A stretch of DNA of 64,000 bases from the NCBI GenBank assembly GCA_041859045.1, contig JBHELB010000020.1, positions 51,913 through 115,912 on the forward strand, read 5' to 3'. A program made the position numbers and the translations under genes. Positions within the stretch are counted from its first letter, which is position 1. Each line of letters begins with the position of its first letter. The notes beneath the pieces were generated by a model that was not told the origin of the DNA, did not search any database, and saw only the letters and a list, made by a program, of their open reading frames with translations. This DNA is from JBHELB01 sp041859045. Its GTDB lineage: Bacteria > Hydrogenedentota > Hydrogenedentia > Hydrogenedentales > SLHB01. Of the stretch, positions 46,201 to 54,305 are shown piece after piece.

Positions 46201-47306
46201 GCTTCAACTCCGAGCAAAACAATATCGTCACGAAGTCCTTTTCGCGTGACGAAGTCGGCCCCCATCGTTTCTATCTGCGATTGCAAAGAAAGCGCACGGT
46301 GTTGCTCACACAGTCTTCTCAATGAAGCAATTCCCTCTTCTCGGCTTCCCTGAATTTCCACGAGCCCGTCGGTGTACAGAAAGAAGCGATCTCCTGGGCT
46401 TAGAACCCGTTGGATTGTTTCGTAAGCCGCATCCGAAAAGACCCCCACAAGATCGCCTGTCTGTCGCGCGACGTCACACGGCCAGGCGTTTCGCAGGCAT
46501 AAGGACGGGGGATGGCCCGCATTTGTCAACGTGAGTAGTCCCGAATGCCGGTTCAGACGCGCATATATCATTGTGAAATAGAGCCCCTCCGGGAGAATCC
46601 GGCAGAGCGTGCGATTGATCCCATAGAGAATGTCCGCCGGAGTGTTCAGCGGCGACGCATACTCGTGCAACAGCGCCTTCAGCGCCGCTGTCCAAAATGC
46701 CACCTCCACGCCATGCCCGCTTCCGTCGGCCACGACATAATCCACCAGGCCGTCCGCAACGGGGATTACGTCATAGAAGTCACCGCCCGCACCATGAATC
46801 TGCCGCATGGAGACGGCAAACTGGGCATCGGGAAAATCCGCAGGCGAAGGCATCAAGGTCTGCTGCGTCGCCTCGAGGCGCTCAATGCGCTCGGCCTGGA
46901 GTTTGGCCAGGTTGTCGTAGGCTTCCTTAAGCCGCAGGTGGGTTCTCACCCGTGCCGCCACTTCCTGCTCTTCGAGCGGCTTCGTGATGTAGTCAACCGC
47001 ACCCGCCTCAAACCCCTGCAGCTTGTACGAGATCCCTTCGTTGGCCGAAATGAACAGGACTGGGGCGTGGGGCGTCGAGGCGCCATTTTGCAGCTCACGG
47101 CAGATGGTGAAGCCATCGGTGTCGGGCAGATTTACGTCTAGCAGAACAAGGTCCGGCTGCAACGACCGAGCGAGCGAAAGGCCTTCGGCGCCATCCGAGG
47201 CGCAGGCGGTCTTTAGGCCAGCGCGGGCGAGAAGATGGGACAGCACCTCCCGGATGGTAAGATCGTCGTCCACGATGAGTACCAGTGGGGCCTTCCGTTC
47301 TGTCAT
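46197..47306 (-). CDS. Response regulator PP2C/SpoIIE-type phosphatase (RsbU-like)
   Basis: This 369-residue protein has a receiver (acceptor D57 in LLDVNLPD), a coiled linker and a SpoIIE-type serine phosphatase. Metal-site motifs GGDFYDV, VADGSGHG, YTDGLVE and LRDDI are present. It should dephosphorylate the STAS protein when its receiver is phosphorylated. I start it at ATG 47306 with AGAGGA upstream; the open frame extends further without support. It is first in the chemotaxis operon. Confidence 0.9.
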   Translation of the reverse strand: MTERKAPLVLIVDDDLTIREVLSHLLARAGLKTACASDGAEGLSLARSLQPDLVLLDVNLPDTDGFTICRELQNGASTPHAPVLFISANEGISYKLQGFEAGAVDYITKPLEEQEVAARVRTHLRLKEAYDNLAKLQAERIERLEATQQTLMPSPADFPDAQFAVSMRQIHGAGGDFYDVIPVADGLVDYVVADGSGHGVEVAFWTAALKALLHEYASPLNTPADILYGINRTLCRILPEGLYFTMIYARLNRHSGLLTLTNAGHPPSLCLRNAWPCDVARQTGDLVGVFSDAAYETIQRVLSPGDRFFLYTDGLVEIQGSREEGIASLRRLCEQHRALSLQSQIETMGADFVTRKGLRDDIVLLGVEA

Positions 47307-47418
47307 GCCGAGTCCTCTATAGGCCAAAATAATGCCTGTTTCCTCGCGTCGACCCCCCATGAGCCAACGGATACTTCCATCTACACTCACTCGCAGCCAG
47401 CTCCCCTCTCGTTAGTCT

Positions 47419-47435
47419 GCATTGCAAAGCAATGC
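47419..47435. promoter_or_regulatory. Operator-like palindrome near the chemotaxis operon start
   Basis: GCATTGC and GCAATGC form a perfect 7-bp inverted repeat around AAA. It covers the first bases of the transcript predicted from the 47448-47477 promoter, a typical position for a repressor site. Confidence 0.4.
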
Positions 47436-47447
47436 GAACTGTTGTAT

Positions 47448-47477
47448 AGTATTGCATAATGTTGCCCTCTTTGTCAA
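47448..47477 (-). promoter_or_regulatory. Sigma70-type promoter for the phosphatase-chemotaxis operon
   Basis: On the minus strand a consensus TTGACA is followed after 18 bases by AATACT. It would give a leader of about 135 bases. Confidence 0.5.
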
Positions 47478-47645
47478 GCCAGCAGGTTTTGGATATGCTT
47501 TTGTGAAGGAATAACAGTACCGAGGGTGGAATTAACCGAGAAAAATACGATCTTCTCGGGGTAAAAGAGTGAGAAACCTGATTCGAAGGATGCTGAGGCT
47601 CTTTCGGGTAGTTTTGAGGAATAGGCGGATGCACTGTCCCTTTTC

Positions 47646-47674
47646 TTGCATGAGTGGGAGAGGGCGCTTAGAAT
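47646..47674 (+). promoter_or_regulatory. Sigma70-type promoter for the FHA-phosphatase/Mla operon
   Basis: TTGCAT and TAGAAT are spaced by 17 bases, ending 49 bases before the start codon. Confidence 0.6.
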
Positions 47675-47723
47675 TAGCACCGCGCGAAGTGCACGCGGGG
47701 CCGCCGAAGGGCGTAGGAGGCGC

Positions 47724-49394
47724 ATGCTGACCGGTTTTCTGGTATGCGAGGGCGGGGCCAAGCCGCCACAGCGGGTTCGGGTGGGCGATGTCTGCGTGGT
47801 GGGACGCGCCCCCGGCTGCGACCTCGTGCTCGATGATGCGGCGGCGTCGCGGGAGCACGTGGAGGTCAGTGCGGATCCTCAGGGGTTCGTCTGGCGCGAC
47901 CTCGGCAGTACCAACGGGACTCTACTCAACGGCGCGAAGACCCCCGGCGGACGTTTGCAGCACGGCGATGTGCTACTGATCGGCGCGACCTCGCTACGTT
48001 TCGAGGCGATCGAGCTTAATTCGGGCGAAGCCCTGTCCGATGGCACGACCTACTTCAAGCAGACGATCGTGAATTGGCGGAGCAGTACGCCGGACCTTAC
48101 CCCGAAAGCGGGCGCGGCGGAACTGCTTAAGACGCTCTATAACGTCGTTCACGAGATTTCCAGCAACTACGATCCGTGCAGTCTGGTCGATAATGTGCTC
48201 GAAATGACCGTGCGCGCCGTGGACGCGGAGCGAGGAGCGATTCTTTTTTCAGACGAAGACGCGGAGGGACTGTTGCCTTGTCCGGGGTGTGGCCGCTACC
48301 ACTTGCTTGAGGGCGGAAGCGTCAACCATGTGGACCGCAGCGGCGTGGGGCTCAGCCGGACCGTCATGCGGCGCGTGTTGCGCGAAGAGGAGAGTTTACT
48401 CTACCAGGATCTGCAGGACAGCGACCTGTGTCTTGTCGAGAGTGTGATGTCGCTCGACCTGCGTTCGATCCTCTGCGTGCCGGTACGCGGGAAAAATGGC
48501 GTGTTGGGCCTGTTGTATCTCGATTCGAGTCGTCCGGGCCAGACCTTCGCGCACGACCATATGCTGTTGGCCACGGCGGTGGGCAACAGCGCGGGACTCG
48601 CAATTGAGAACGCCGCCATGCACCGTGCGCTCGTCGAAAAGGAGCGCACCGATCAGGAACTGCGCGATGCATGGACCATCCAGCAGGGATTCCTCGTGAA
48701 AGATTGGCCTGAGCCGGCCGGGGGAATCGAAGTCTACGGGGAGATGCGCCCTGCCAAGACCGTCGGCGGCGATTTTTACGATTACCTTACGCCTCGCCCG
48801 GGGTGGGTCGGGTTGCTTATTGGCGACGTCAGCGGCAAGGGCGTGCCCGCGGCGTTGACCATGGCGCAGCTCTTGGCGGAGTTTCGACTGCTCGCGCGTG
48901 AACATACCTCGCCTTCCATGGTGTTGGCGCATCTCAATCGCGCGCTGACGGCCCGCAGCATGTACGGCATGTTTGCGACGCTTTGCTATCTGCTTTTCGA
49001 TACCGCGACGGGACGCGTATGTTATGCGAACGCGGGACATCATCCGGCCATGGTTATCGGCGAGCGTGGGCTGCGTTCGTTTGGTCTTGCCTCGGGGCCG
49101 CCGGCAGGGGTTCTTGATGAAGTCCATTGGCGGGATGAAGAGGACGTGATCCAGCCCGGCGAGACCTTGCTGTTGTATACCGATGGGGTGGTCGAGGCGC
49201 GGCCGACGGGACCGCTTGTGGCAACGGTGGCGGCGGAGTTTGGCGAGGCAAGCATCCAGCGGACTGCCCGCGAGCGCCACGCGGATGGACCGCGGGCGAT
49301 GATTGCGGCGTTGAGCGAGGAGGTCGAAAGATACTGCGCTCCATCGGCGCCGCACGACGATCGCACGCTCATCGCGTTGAGACGTACGCCATGA
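47724..49394 (+). CDS. FHA-GAF-PP2C/SpoIIE phosphatase
   Basis: This 556-residue protein has an FHA phosphopeptide-binding domain (about residues 15-95, with VGRAPGCDLVL, SREH and GSTNGT), a GAF domain (about 150-310) and a SpoIIE-type phosphatase (about 330-555). Metal-site motifs GGDFYDY, IGDVSGKG, LLYTDGVVEA and HDDRT are present. TAGGAGG precedes the ATG. It begins a plus-strand operon running through a kinase and STAS gene into the Mla genes. The FHA domain implies input from a phosphothreonine protein and the GAF domain a small ligand or partner. Confidence 0.9.
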   Translation: MLTGFLVCEGGAKPPQRVRVGDVCVVGRAPGCDLVLDDAAASREHVEVSADPQGFVWRDLGSTNGTLLNGAKTPGGRLQHGDVLLIGATSLRFEAIELNSGEALSDGTTYFKQTIVNWRSSTPDLTPKAGAAELLKTLYNVVHEISSNYDPCSLVDNVLEMTVRAVDAERGAILFSDEDAEGLLPCPGCGRYHLLEGGSVNHVDRSGVGLSRTVMRRVLREEESLLYQDLQDSDLCLVESVMSLDLRSILCVPVRGKNGVLGLLYLDSSRPGQTFAHDHMLLATAVGNSAGLAIENAAMHRALVEKERTDQELRDAWTIQQGFLVKDWPEPAGGIEVYGEMRPAKTVGGDFYDYLTPRPGWVGLLIGDVSGKGVPAALTMAQLLAEFRLLAREHTSPSMVLAHLNRALTARSMYGMFATLCYLLFDTATGRVCYANAGHHPAMVIGERGLRSFGLASGPPAGVLDEVHWRDEEDVIQPGETLLLYTDGVVEARPTGPLVATVAAEFGEASIQRTARERHADGPRAMIAALSEEVERYCAPSAPHDDRTLIALRRTP

Positions 49395-49855
49395 TTTTTC
49401 CGGATATCGAGATCGGCATCATCGCCGAGCCCAAGTGGCTGTGCGCGTTGCGTGCAATGGTGCGCGGCTATGCGCAGGCCCTGGGGTATGGCGAGCGCTG
49501 TATCGATGAGATTGTATTGGCGGTGGATGAGGCGGTGACCAATGCGATTCGTCACTCGTACGGCGGACCGTGCAACAACCGCGTTCAGCTCTTGCTCGGT
49601 ACCGACGCGACACACCTCAAGGTGTGCGTGCGCGATGACGGCGTGCCTGCTCCGGCGGAGAAAGTGAAGCCCAAGCCCATTGTTCATGACCCCGCCAACC
49701 CGGTTCCAGGCGGGCTAGGGGTGCAATTGATCTATCGCGTGTTCGAAGAGGTGGAATACCGTCCAGGGGCGGAGCGCGGCAACACGTTGACTATGCGTCT
49801 TCCGCTGCCTTTACGGAAAGAATCGGAAACGGAACGCCATGTCGCTGCGGATTGA
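49391..49855 (+). CDS. Anti-sigma-factor-type serine kinase (RsbW-like HATPase)
   Basis: This 154-residue protein is a GHKL-type ATPase of the anti-sigma kinase group, with VDEAVTNAIRHSYGG as N box, VRDDGVPAP as a degenerate G1 box and GGLGVQLIYRV as G2 box. It overlaps the phosphatase gene by 4 bases and the STAS gene by 17. It is predicted to phosphorylate the STAS protein that follows. Confidence 0.86.
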   Translation: MIFPDIEIGIIAEPKWLCALRAMVRGYAQALGYGERCIDEIVLAVDEAVTNAIRHSYGGPCNNRVQLLLGTDATHLKVCVRDDGVPAPAEKVKPKPIVHDPANPVPGGLGVQLIYRVFEEVEYRPGAERGNTLTMRLPLPLRKESETERHVAAD

Positions 49856-50156
49856 TCGAATAGAGCAAGATGGCGCGATCGCCTTGATTGTTCAGGGCGA
49901 GGTGGACCTGTATTCATCCCCGAATTTGCGGACGGCGATCGCCAAAGCCATGCAGAAAGGCGCAGGGGAGGTCGCGGTGGACCTGCGCGAGGTCGCCTAT
50001 ATGGACAGTTCGGGTGTGGCGACTTTGGTTGAGGGACTGCGCGCGGCGCATCGTGCGCGGCGTGGGTTTGTGCTTGTTGCGCCGGGGGCATCCGTGTTGA
50101 AGGTACTTCAGTTGTCGCGACTCGACAGCGTGTTCACGATCCGGATGCCGGAGTGA
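49839..50156 (+). CDS. STAS protein in the MlaB position (RsbV/MlaB-like)
   Basis: This 105-residue STAS protein carries the phosphorylatable loop MDSSGVATLVEG, with D56-S57-S58-G59. It is followed 22 bases later by mlaE and mlaF. In E. coli the STAS protein MlaB binds MlaF and is needed for transporter activity, so this protein is well placed to be both the switch substrate and a transporter subunit. Whether it binds the ATPase is inferred from position. Confidence 0.85.
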   Translation: MSLRIDRIEQDGAIALIVQGEVDLYSSPNLRTAIAKAMQKGAGEVAVDLREVAYMDSSGVATLVEGLRAAHRARRGFVLVAPGASVLKVLQLSRLDSVFTIRMPE

Positions 50157-50178
50157 TGGGGGAGAGGGGGGCGAGCCT

Positions 50179-50982
50179 TTGAGTGTGAGCGTGGTGCTCT
50201 TGGGTACGGTCGGCCGGGTGACGCTGAACGGCCTGTACGCGCTGGCGCGCGTGTGCGTACTGATCCAAGATACGTTTCGCTGGGCTTTCGTCGCGCCGAT
50301 AACCGGGAAAGGCCTGCGCGTACGCAGCGCCGTTGCGCACTTTGCCGAGTTCGGCGTGCGATCTTTGCCGATTGTCGCGCTGATCTGTTTTCTTGTGGGC
50401 GCGATCATGGCGATGCAAGCCAGTTACCAACTCGCGCGATTCGGTGCGACGCGCTTTATTGCCAATCTCGTTGGCGTTGCGGCGATGCGCGAGCTCGCGC
50501 CGCTCATGACCGCGATTATTCTCACCGGGCGCAGCGGGTCCGCGATTGCCGCGGAGATCGGCTCGATGAAAGTTGCCGAAGAGCTTGACGCGCTCGACGT
50601 GATGGGCATCAACCCGATTCGATTCCTCGTTGCACCCAAATTCCTTGCCATGTTGGTCGCGCTGCCGTGTCTTTCCGTGTTGGCGACGTTCATCATGATC
50701 GCGGGCGGCTACGCACTGAGCGTGGGCGTGCTGCGTGTGGACTCGTCGCTGTATATCGACCAGACCCTCGGCGCGCTCCAGATGAAGGATTTCGTTACAG
50801 GGCTTGTGAAGAGCGTCTTCTTCGGGATTGTGATCTGTTTGGTCGGCGTGTACCGCGGATTCCAGGTCGAGGGCGGCGCCGAGGGCGTTGGGCGCATGAC
50901 CACCTCGTCCGTAGTGACGTCCATTTTCCTGATCATTGTCGTGGACATGGCGTTTACTGTGCTGTTCTATTTTGGCCTGTGA
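50179..50982 (+). CDS. mlaE: ABC lipid transport permease MlaE-like
   Basis: This 267-residue inner-membrane protein is an MlaE-family permease of MCE transporters that move phospholipids between membranes. About five or six helices are visible; the family segments REL.PLMTAIILTGRSGSAIAAE and MKVAEELDALDVMGI are clear. The start is TTG 50179 or GTG 50185 after a G-rich site. The operon order STAS-permease-ATPase-MCE-lipoprotein matches Mla-type systems. Confidence 0.92.
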   Translation: MSVSVVLLGTVGRVTLNGLYALARVCVLIQDTFRWAFVAPITGKGLRVRSAVAHFAEFGVRSLPIVALICFLVGAIMAMQASYQLARFGATRFIANLVGVAAMRELAPLMTAIILTGRSGSAIAAEIGSMKVAEELDALDVMGINPIRFLVAPKFLAMLVALPCLSVLATFIMIAGGYALSVGVLRVDSSLYIDQTLGALQMKDFVTGLVKSVFFGIVICLVGVYRGFQVEGGAEGVGRMTTSSVVTSIFLIIVVDMAFTVLFYFGL

Positions 50983-51000
50983 CGTTACTCGGAGCGCAAT

Positions 51001-51813
51001 GTGACGGAACGCAGCGAATACGCGATCGAAATCGAAGATTTGGTGGTCAAGTACGGCGACCGGACGGTGCTCGATCACGTCAGCTTTCGTGTGAAACGCG
51101 GCGAGATCTTTGTCATTCTCGGCGGAAGCGGCTGCGGCAAGAGCACGCTTCTGCGGAATCTTGTCGGTCTGATGCGCCCGTATTCTGGCCGTATCTTAAT
51201 CGACGGCCAGGACTTCACCGCGATGACCGATCGGCAACGAAATGAGGCGCGGCGGCGCATGGGGATGTGTTTTCAGGGCGCGGCGTTGTTCAACTCGATG
51301 ACCGTGGCGGACAATGTGGCACTGCCCCTGCGTGAGCACACCCGGCTCGAGGAATCGACCATCGATATCATGACGCGCATCAAACTCGAGTTGGTGGGAT
51401 TGGGCGCGGCGGGGGAGAAGCTGCCCGCGGAGTTGAGCGGCGGCATGAAGAAGCGCGCGGGGCTTGCGCGAGCGATGGCAATGGACCCCGAGTTTATGTT
51501 TTACGACGAGCCGTCCGCGGGTCTTGATCCCATCGTCGCTGCAGGGCTTGACTCGCTTATCCGCAAACTTCAGACTACGTTTAACCTGACCAGCGTGGTG
51601 GTAACGCACGAAATGGCCAGTGTCCGGCTCATCGCGGATACCGTATGCTTGCTCAAGGATGGCCGCATCGTGGCCCTGGGCGCGCCGACGGAAGTGGAGC
51701 GCGATGACCACCCCTACGTTCGCCAGTTCTACGAACGGCGGCCCGACGCCGAGGAAACCGCCAACGCCGATTACATTCGATCCTTGACGGGCATGGATAC
51801 AAAAACGTCATAA
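51001..51813 (+). CDS. mlaF: ABC transporter ATPase MlaF-like
   Basis: This 270-residue ATPase has Walker A GGSGCGKST, signature LSGGMKKR, Walker B FMFYDEPSAGLDP and the switch histidine in VVTHEM. It energises the MCE lipid transporter with the neighbouring permease. The start is GTG, 18 bases after mlaE. The MlaB contact surface cannot be judged by eye. Confidence 0.93.
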   Translation: MTERSEYAIEIEDLVVKYGDRTVLDHVSFRVKRGEIFVILGGSGCGKSTLLRNLVGLMRPYSGRILIDGQDFTAMTDRQRNEARRRMGMCFQGAALFNSMTVADNVALPLREHTRLEESTIDIMTRIKLELVGLGAAGEKLPAELSGGMKKRAGLARAMAMDPEFMFYDEPSAGLDPIVAAGLDSLIRKLQTTFNLTSVVVTHEMASVRLIADTVCLLKDGRIVALGAPTEVERDDHPYVRQFYERRPDAEETANADYIRSLTGMDTKTS

Positions 51814-51830
51814 TGCGGCAGGAGTGACCA

Positions 51831-52871
51831 ATGCCGACGCGGAAACATAACTTTAGTCCAGCCGAGATTCTCGCGGGCTTCGTCGTCCTTGCGGGGATCG
51901 CCGCGGCGCTGCTGTTTTTTGCCGCAGTCTCCGGCATGCGCCCGCCCGCAAAGGTCAAGACCTTCCACGCGTCGTTTCCCGACACCTTCGGGCTTAACAA
52001 GGGCGCGGATGTCCGTTTTGGCGGATACAAAATCGGCCGGGTGTCGAACATCGGTCTTGATCCCGAGAACCAGAACCTTATTCGCGTTGAAGCCCAGGTT
52101 CCGCCCGATTTGCCCGTGAATGCGGAGAGCCGCGCGTACATCACCGCGGTCAGCCTTACGTCCGAACTGCACTTGGAGATTACCACGGGTGCCGCGGACG
52201 CCCCGCTGCTTGCCAGCGGAGCGGCGTTGCGTACGCGCGAAGGGGGACTCTTCCAACAGGCCGAAAACGTGGCGGCGCAACTGGGCGACGTACTCGAGAG
52301 CGTTCGCGGGCTCGTCGGTGCGGAGACGTCCGCTGCGCCCGCCGGTTCAGGCGAAGCGCAGGCCAGCGCGGGAACGGAGGGCTTCGCGGAGCCGGTTACG
52401 GTTGCCACCGTCCTCAAGAATCTCGACAGCACGATTCGCACAAGCGAACGTCTCATGGTTGATGCCGACGGCGTATTGCTCGAGAGTCGCGACGATGTCG
52501 CGGCCATCCTCGCCAAGATTCAGACCATTACCGACCGGGCTCAGGGCGTTGCGGACGAAGTCAACGCGCTTGTCGCCGAGAACCGGCCCGCAATTCGCGC
52601 GGCGACCGATACCGCGGCGAAGACGATGGCACGTGTTGACGCGGCGACTCAACGTGTTGACGCCATCGCGGCGTCGCTCGAGACGGTGCTTGCGAACAGC
52701 GAGGCGCTGACCGGCGATGCCAAGGCGCTTGTCGCCGAGAATCGCCCGACTCTCGAAGAGATGGTGCGCGAAATGCGCGAGACCGTGCGTTATCTGAAGT
52801 TGTTTTCCCGCGTGATTGCCGACGACCCGTCCGTTCTGGTGCGCGGCTCGTCGGCGTCGGGCAAGAAGTAG
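51831..52871 (+). CDS. mlaD: MCE domain substrate-binding protein MlaD-like
   Basis: This 346-residue protein has one N-terminal membrane helix (about residues 12-33) and an MCE domain (about 40-120, with FPDTFGLNKGADVRFGGYKIGRV). A long alanine-rich helical region (about 135-335) follows, with repeats of the type ALVAENRP. E. coli MlaD is about 180 residues, so the C-terminal helix is an extension that could form a longer periplasmic tube, as in other MCE proteins. Confidence 0.9.
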   Translation: MPTRKHNFSPAEILAGFVVLAGIAAALLFFAAVSGMRPPAKVKTFHASFPDTFGLNKGADVRFGGYKIGRVSNIGLDPENQNLIRVEAQVPPDLPVNAESRAYITAVSLTSELHLEITTGAADAPLLASGAALRTREGGLFQQAENVAAQLGDVLESVRGLVGAETSAAPAGSGEAQASAGTEGFAEPVTVATVLKNLDSTIRTSERLMVDADGVLLESRDDVAAILAKIQTITDRAQGVADEVNALVAENRPAIRAATDTAAKTMARVDAATQRVDAIAASLETVLANSEALTGDAKALVAENRPTLEEMVREMRETVRYLKLFSRVIADDPSVLVRGSSASGKK

Positions 52872-52886
52872 GGGAGGTAGGTAGGG

Positions 52887-53438
52887 ATGCGCCTATTCCG
52901 ATGCGCGTTGGTTCTTACGGCAGCGCTGGTTATGAGTGGATGTCTGACGCGGCCCGCCGCGCGGTATTATACACTCGACATGACGCCCTCGGGCAAGGTC
53001 GATCCGGCGGGCGCTTGCCGCGTTGACCGGGTGCGCGTTGCCGATGCGCTCGAACGTCCCGAGTTGCTGCTCCAGTTTTCATCCACCCAAGTCGAGTATT
53101 ACGCCCTCGACCGCTGGGTGAGTTTCCCAGGCGATCTCGTGCGCCAGAAACTCCAGGCTGAATTCTCGTCCGCTGCGCCGGTCTGTCGAATCGAGATGGA
53201 ACTCACCGCTTTTCAGCAAGTGTCGCATAACGGCAGCGACGAAGCGGTCGCGCGTATCGAGGCCGCGTTCTATCGTGCCGCCGCGTCTGCCGGTGCGCCC
53301 GCCGTCCTAGAGAAAGGTTACGAGGCCCGTGTGCCCATGGCGAAAGAGACTCCCGCGGCCCTTGCCGAAGCGCTAAGCCGTGCCCTCGAACAGATCGCCT
53401 CGGCGGTTTCCATTGATGCCGCGCAACTCGCAAAATAG
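52887..53438 (+). CDS. ABC transport auxiliary lipoprotein (PqiC-like)
   Basis: This 183-residue protein has a lipoprotein signal with lipobox LVMSGC, and a YYTLDM...V.VADALERPELLLQ pattern typical of the ABC-type transport auxiliary component family seen beside MCE genes. It is probably an outer-membrane or periplasmic lipoprotein that works with the MCE protein. It starts 15 bases after mlaD. Confidence 0.82.
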   Translation: MRLFRCALVLTAALVMSGCLTRPAARYYTLDMTPSGKVDPAGACRVDRVRVADALERPELLLQFSSTQVEYYALDRWVSFPGDLVRQKLQAEFSSAAPVCRIEMELTAFQQVSHNGSDEAVARIEAAFYRAAASAGAPAVLEKGYEARVPMAKETPAALAEALSRALEQIASAVSIDAAQLAK

Positions 53439-53515
53439 CCGCGCTACTTGAGGTTGAATTCGCCTGAACAGTGCACCCATAATGCATGAACCGTACAGCG
53501 GTGGGAGGTATACGC

Positions 53516-54151
53516 ATGCCGAAGTCGAAAGATGAAGCCTCAGGACAGGCGGATATTCGCGAGGGGGGCGCTTGTCTTCTCAATGTGTTGGAGCACTATT
53601 TCATGGTGCGCATCACAAAAATAGACGAGGACGGACTGCACGTGACGTTTCCTGCGGCCGACTATCCCGCCGAGGGCATGAGCGTCTACCTGGATTTTCA
53701 CGACGAGGACGGGCTTACCCGGTATAGGGCCAAGGTGCTGCGCGGACCGCGTCAGAAGGGCGACGGCCTTTTGCTCGATGCGCCCGATGAAGGCATTCGC
53801 ACGGCGCACCGCGATTTCTGCCGCGTTCCCACCGATCTCACCGTTCAGGTCAAGGATCATGAGCACGTCCGGCTCTACGACGCGGACTTGCTCAACCTCA
53901 GCGCCGGCGGCGCGCTCATCCGCACCAGCGCGCCCTTCGATTACACTACCCAGGTGGACATCATTCTTTCTTTGCCGGGCGAAGTGACCCTCCAGCTTCG
54001 GGGCGGCGTCGTGCATCTCGCCGATGCTCCCAACCACCACGCCGGCGCGCCAACCAAGGATATGGGACTTCACTTTGTCTCCCTCGACGCCGGGAGCCTC
54101 AGCACCCTTACTCGCTTCGTCAACCGCCAGATGAAGGGAATATATCCTTAG
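53516..54151 (+). CDS. PilZ domain protein
   Basis: This 211-residue soluble protein has a YcgR-N-like half (about residues 20-100) and a PilZ domain with HRDFCRV (RXXXR) and LNLSAGGAL (NXSXXG), both intact. It should bind cyclic di-GMP. GGGAGG precedes the ATG at 53516; longer forms lack support. It is 77 bases after the lipoprotein gene and may be the last gene of the Mla operon, which would tie lipid transport to cyclic di-GMP. Confidence 0.85.
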   Translation: MPKSKDEASGQADIREGGACLLNVLEHYFMVRITKIDEDGLHVTFPAADYPAEGMSVYLDFHDEDGLTRYRAKVLRGPRQKGDGLLLDAPDEGIRTAHRDFCRVPTDLTVQVKDHEHVRLYDADLLNLSAGGALIRTSAPFDYTTQVDIILSLPGEVTLQLRGGVVHLADAPNHHAGAPTKDMGLHFVSLDAGSLSTLTRFVNRQMKGIYP

Positions 54152-54220
54152 CCCCCTACTGCAAAGCCCGTATGCTGGAGGTCAGGACGCACTAAGGCCG
54201 TTCTTCTGACGAGTATGCCC

Positions 54221-54250
54221 TTGCACCCCGCACAGACTCCGATGTATTTT
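54221..54250 (+). promoter_or_regulatory. Putative promoter for the sialate O-acetylesterase-like gene
   Basis: TTGCAC and TATTTT are separated by 18 bases, ending 56 bases before the start codon. Confidence 0.4.
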
Positions 54251-54305
54251 CTTCCGGGCGTATTTGGTTGCCGTGTAGTGACGGCCCGTGAAAGGAAGTC
54301 TAGAA

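Larger units (their letters stand above)
47307..47723. other. Divergent control region between two partner-switch operons
   Basis: These 417 bases hold one promoter in each direction and a palindrome, annotated separately. There is also a 7-bp hairpin at 47536-47559. No gene was found. Confidence 0.6.
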
